Part shown: one piece after another, positions 60,191-64,000 of the stretch | Numbering within the stretch: the stretch's first letter is position 1 | Layout: each line of letters opens with the position of its first letter | Source: Emydura subglobosa | Taxonomy: Eukaryota > Chordata > Testudines > Chelidae | NCBI GenBank assembly: GCA_007922225.1 | Contig: ML679963.1 | Location: 7,796,551-7,860,550, forward strand | DNA: 64,000 nt | Direction of reading: 5' to 3' | Position numbers and translations under genes: made by a program | The notes under the pieces: generated by a model | Told to the model about the DNA's origin: nothing | What the model saw: the letters and a program-made list of their open reading frames with translations, nothing else | The model's database searches: none

Positions 60191-61084
60191 ACAATATGAA
60201 TAGGGACATTTACTGAAATTCATGAACTCCCCTGTACTTGCAAGGAGATAAGAAATGCCTTTGTTTCTTTTGAAATTGTTGTGCTGTGCCACTTGGTAAC
60301 ATTAAACTGTTCTTGCCCCAGCTGCTAATATTCAGGGAGGTGGAGACAGTTGAATGGTGGGCAAAAAGTTTATCTGCACAGGAGCATACCGCAGATAGCT
60401 TTCCAAGTTGACATCACTGTATCCATTCACACAGCCATTTGGATGAAAAGAGCCATATCAAAATGTAAAACAATTGTTTTTATATATTGCTAAGTAGGGA
60501 ACAGGTTTCAATGAGTTGCACAAGCCTGCAGGGGAATACATGGTGCAGAAGTCTCTTTTGACAGGTTAAGACAGCAAAAGAGGCTAACTTTACATAGGGA
60601 AGCCCCTCCCCCAGCCTTCCAGTTTGTAGTTCATACCATTGCCAAGCGGCAAATTGACCAGAAAGCCGGTGGTGCATTTGTGCAAGACAGAACAAACTCC
60701 TCATCTTGTACAGATCACTGCCCTGTGAAGAGTTGTTTTTGGGTGCCTAGCACTCAGTGTACTCAGCTCTTGGCACGTCGAGAATCTGAAAGGACCCAAC
60801 ATGCCCCCAGGGAAGAAAGCAATCACTAATGGTACACTGATGGAAACAATGGCTGACTTTCCTCCTATGCTCTTGGTCCCCCAACATCTCCCACTCGAAG
60901 ATCTTAGAAGTGACCTGCAAAATGAAAGAGTGAGATCTGTGCTCGCTTTGCTTCTTTACTGTGTACAGTCCTTCCCTCCCCGCAAAGATTTTTCTTCTTT
61001 GCTTGGCCTTTTAGAACATGAGCGCCACAGCCAGAGTTCATGATTTACCCATCTATTTTAGGTATGTCTACGGCCACCATCACT
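60191..61084. other. single-copy non-coding sequence
   Basis: An 80-codon frame at 60801-61043 starts with ATG but has no domain or splice context I can support. Confidence 0.45.
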
Positions 61085-61285
61085 AGTATCAGAGTGCCTC
61101 ACAATTTTTAATGTATTTAGCCACAGAACACCCCTGTGAGGCAGGGCAGTGCTATTTACACAAGAGGAACTGAGGCACAGAGAAATGAAGTCCAAGACAA
61201 GAAATCTGTGGCAGAGCAGGGAATTAAATCTGTGTTTCCTAAGTGCCAGGCTAGTGCCCTAATCACTGGTCCATTCTTTGCTTCT
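61085..61285 (-). repeat. SINE (MIR-related), second subtype
   Basis: 'gaggaactgaggcacagaga', 'tctgtggcagagcagggaat', 'ccaggctagtgccctaatca' are in reverse order. The 'ggcagagcagggaattaaat' and 'gtgccctaatcactggtcca' wording differs from the 28515-type copies, so it is a separate subfamily. Confidence 0.75.
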
Positions 61286-62339
61286 TTATGGCAAGATGGG
61301 AACAGGTGCCCAAAATCTCTTCTGTTGTAACATGGGGGGTCATGGTGTGGAAGAGTTTGAGAACTACTGTATTACAAATCCATCTTGGAAAACTGTCCTG
61401 GACAACTGGAGAACTGGTAGACAGCAAGATTTCAAAGAAGTGAAACTTGATCCAGCCAGGAAGTTTGTTTTTGTTCCCATTCCAAATGTGTGTGTTTTTG
61501 TTGACCCCTATTTACTCACAGAGCTTATAATCAGATGCACAGAAAGCAAGATTTAACATCCCCTCTTCTCCCCTTCAGTTAAGGGCTGAGAAAACTCAGA
61601 AGACATCTGAGACACCTGAGTCCTCCGCAGACCCAGGGGGAAACCACACAGCACTTGTCATCCTGATAGTTCAAGGTTTAAAAAAAGAGCCTCATTAAAA
61701 ATATTTAAGGACATCTTTATACATCAGTAAAAAAGTAAAGAAGGGCACAAGCACCTCCCCCCACATCCTCATTCCACTCCACCCCCCGCAGGTCATTTAC
61801 ATTTAATTGCCTGTAAAGACAATGCCATGTGTATCAGAGAAGAATTTTGCTTCTCTTTTGTAACAAACTAAGCACAGGTTTTATAGGATGGCAGAAAGGA
61901 AGGAGAGGAGAGGAGAGGAGAAAAGAAAGAAAAGCGGCAGCCAGAAGTTCTCAAATTTGCTCTTGTGTAAATGAAACGGCTGAATGCTTTTTGAAGAATG
62001 CTCTGAGTGTGGAGAGCACATTCGCCAAGCTTTAAGCTCTGAACCAAGTTTTATAACCAAGATCTAAAGCCCTGAAAGAAAAAAAAATATTAGGCTTATA
62101 ATGTTAATGCTGACAGATTTACCTTCCGTTTTAACAGAACGTCTCTGTACTTATGAACAGAAAGAGCCACACTCTATAATCAACATTTACTCAATATCCA
62201 CTTGACGATGTGAATCTCCCAACCCTGCTTGTATGAGCAGTTTATGGGAATTACCAGGCTCCCTAACTCAGCCTTTGTGAGGATTACAGAGGGGCCACAG
62301 TTCATTCTACTGCTGCATAAATAAAATATGACCTTGATT
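61286..62339. other. single-copy non-coding sequence with a purine repeat
   Basis: A (GGAGA)n purine tract is at about 61899-61920. No gene is recognised. Confidence 0.5.
61899..61920 (+). repeat. (GGAGA)n microsatellite
   Basis: Four near-perfect 'ggaga' units followed by 'aaaag' units. Confidence 0.85.
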
Positions 62340-62680
62340 ACATTAATAATAACTTGGTATTTCATTTAAACCGCTGCCTAACAACAGCACACGCCAGATA
62401 GATAACCACCCTTCTCTCCACCTCCATGTGGATGAATGGACAATAGCGTATTCCATCTCCAAAAAGACTAAACAGCCTCTTAGCAAGATTAATTTTTAAT
62501 AAGTCAGCACTTTGTATTTATGTACTTATTAAAATTTAAGACACTGAGTCGCTGACCCCAGTAATTTTTCCAATTGTTCAAATGATGAAGTCTGGGTTGG
62601 CTAATTACAACTGAACAGCTGTTGGAGACAACCTTGTGATCGGCAGGAAAAAATGATGAAATACTGTCAGTCTACTAAGT
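62340..62680. promoter_or_regulatory. candidate enhancer-like conserved block
   Basis: Repeat-free, AT-rich and ordered. It contains CTAATTA (62601-62607), a perfect palindromic E-box AACAGCTGTT (62614-62623) and 'gattaatttttaataagtca' upstream. Function is inferred only. Confidence 0.3.
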
Positions 62681-63449
62681 TCTACTTTTTTTTTTTTTTA
62701 AATAAATTCATGAGTTAATTACATAGGATAATTCAGAGGGCTATTTGGGCAGACAAAACCTCAACAGCCTAATAAATGACGGACCCAGTTACACACCTCT
62801 GGGATCCTTGCAAATGTCACCTTTGCTGCCAGGATGAAAATTCAACACCTATGCATGGCAGTTCCTCTCCAAAAGGGACAAACAAAGCAGAAAGGAGGAG
62901 AACTGAGTGGCACACAGAGCCAAATGCTTACAAAGGAAATGCTACGTCAAGGGGGCCCATTAACACCTACTCATGTCTCTGGGAAAAGAATCTCAGAATT
63001 TTAAAAGGATAAAAATAAAACCGGGGCCTCAGAGTTGGGCCAGAAGAAACTGAAGTACTCCCTGTAACAGCAGCTGTAGCAATTGAAGTGCCTGGTAAAC
63101 AATCAAAAATTCCCCGGAGATGTCAGTCTCAAGCAGTTTCTGGACTGACTTTTCAAAATAGGAGAAAACAATTTTTAGAACCACCCCCAGAAACTTATTA
63201 TGTACTCTTCAAATAAAAGGGCCACACCTTCAAAAGGTGCTGAAAATCAGAGTTACTTATAGAGGGAGGGAAAACTTAAAAATAAAAAGGCCCGGCGTCT
63301 ACTTGCACCAGAATATTTACAACAGCTGTTTGGGTGTAAATGATCAGCCAGATGACAACACTTGAAAGAGAATCTCCTACCTGCCTCCACACACGAAAGG
63401 TCTGATTCTTCTCTCGCTTCCCCTACAATAAACCCGGGGACTTTTACTG
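62681..63449. other. single-copy non-coding sequence
   Basis: A second AACAGCTGTT lies at 63321-63330. A T13-type run is at about 62687-62699. No gene is recognised. Confidence 0.5.
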
Positions 63450-63731
63450 AGGCCTTGTCTACTCTAGAAAGGGTTTTCCAGTATAGCTATCCCAGTATAC
63501 GGTTTCTAGTGGAGACACAGTTTATACCTGCAAAATAAATATTTTTTCCAGGATAGCTTTTATCAGTTACCCAATGCAATAAGCTATAACGGCAAGAGGG
63601 CTTTTTGCTGGTATAACTGTGTCTTACACTAGGAGGGTTTGCTAGTATAGCTATATTAAGTGTGAAAAAAGTCACACCCCTAACTCGCACAGCTATACTG
63701 GCAAAACTTTTTAAGTGCAGACGAAGCCTAA
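63450..63731. mobile_element. 'GTCTACTC' hAT-like MITE
   Basis: The left end is GAGGCCTTGTCTACTCTAG. The reverse complement of the right end is TTAGGCTTCGTCTGCACTTA. Inside are repeated 'gtatagctat' words (63481, 63651) typical of the 'ggtatagctat' MITE type also seen at 12171-12438 and 13802-13973. Confidence 0.8.
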
Positions 63732-64000
63732 ATTACTCCTAATTTAAACAAGTGCAACTGAGAGGAGAATCAGGTGCAAACACTCTTAGAGTTGCAATAA
63801 TATTAGTTAGAATTCTCCAAGCTTTTAAAAATAGGTAAGAATTCTTTTGAACTGAATTGTAAGACCACCAGCTGACCAAGAGTGATGAAATCAGCGTGGC
63901 AATTAAAGGAGGCTGCTATAGTTACTCAAAACCAAACAGCAATGTTATACAATGCCTGGCACTCAACATGAACAGCTCACTGGCTACAGGGGGAGTTTTC
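63732..64000. other. single-copy non-coding sequence
   Basis: Nothing recognised up to the window edge. Confidence 0.5.

Noticed and set aside
60801..61043. 80-codon frame starting with a plausible ATG context
   Set aside because: No recognised domain. It is isolated in non-coding sequence and ends just before a SINE.
1..64000. Endogenous retrovirus or full-length LINE
   Set aside because: No long terminal repeats, primer binding site, polypurine tract or reverse-transcriptase frame were found; only CR1 3' ends occur.
1..64000. CRISPR array or bacterial operon
   Set aside because: No regularly spaced direct repeats and no bacterial gene layout. Repeat content is clearly vertebrate.

Overview
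This window looks like non-coding nuclear DNA from a sauropsid vertebrate, most probably a turtle. Three kinds of repeat support this: tRNA-derived SINEs with A and B boxes that read like the turtle Cry I type, CR1 LINE 3' ends with turtle-like tails, and many short hAT-like MITEs that begin with variants of 'GGCTTGTCTACAC'. The organism call rests on recalled family resemblance, not a database search. A crocodilian cannot be fully excluded; a compact, SINE-poor bird genome and a mammal both fit poorly. There is one 10-base run of N (50435-50444), so this comes from a draft assembly. I found no convincing protein-coding exon, no intact RNA gene, no endogenous retrovirus and no CpG island. The longest open frame (13076-13558, minus) runs antisense across a SINE fragment and is spurious. 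Layout: 0-10 kb is mostly single-copy AT-rich sequence with a few old SINEs, a clear 117-bp hAT MITE at 6369-6485 and a tRNA-SINE at 9296-9385. 10-21 kb is dense in MIR-like SINEs and 'GTCTACAC' MITEs, including a two-unit MITE composite at 17804-18331 and an inverted SINE pair near 20.0 kb. 21-27 kb contains G-rich and C-rich tracts, a palindromic element with perfect 18-bp arms (23138-23204), a 5S-rRNA-derived SINE (24331-24510) and sequence that may be conserved non-coding DNA. 27-43 kb alternates SINEs and MITEs with single-copy blocks; the best candidate regulatory block is about 37540-37720. 43-57 kb holds more MITEs, a SINE broken by a CR1 insertion (51535-51905) and a well-preserved Charlie-type hAT MITE with a target-site duplication (54511-54915). 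57-64 kb has further MITEs and SINEs and another candidate conserved block (62340-62680). Nothing here operates as a gene system. The window is best read as a gene desert or the inside of a very large intron, built from layered old transposon remnants between single-copy stretches, some of which may be enhancers. I did not find a convincing new biological system; the most checkable leads are the 5S-derived SINE, the nested or palindromic repeats and the homeodomain/SOX-like site clusters.
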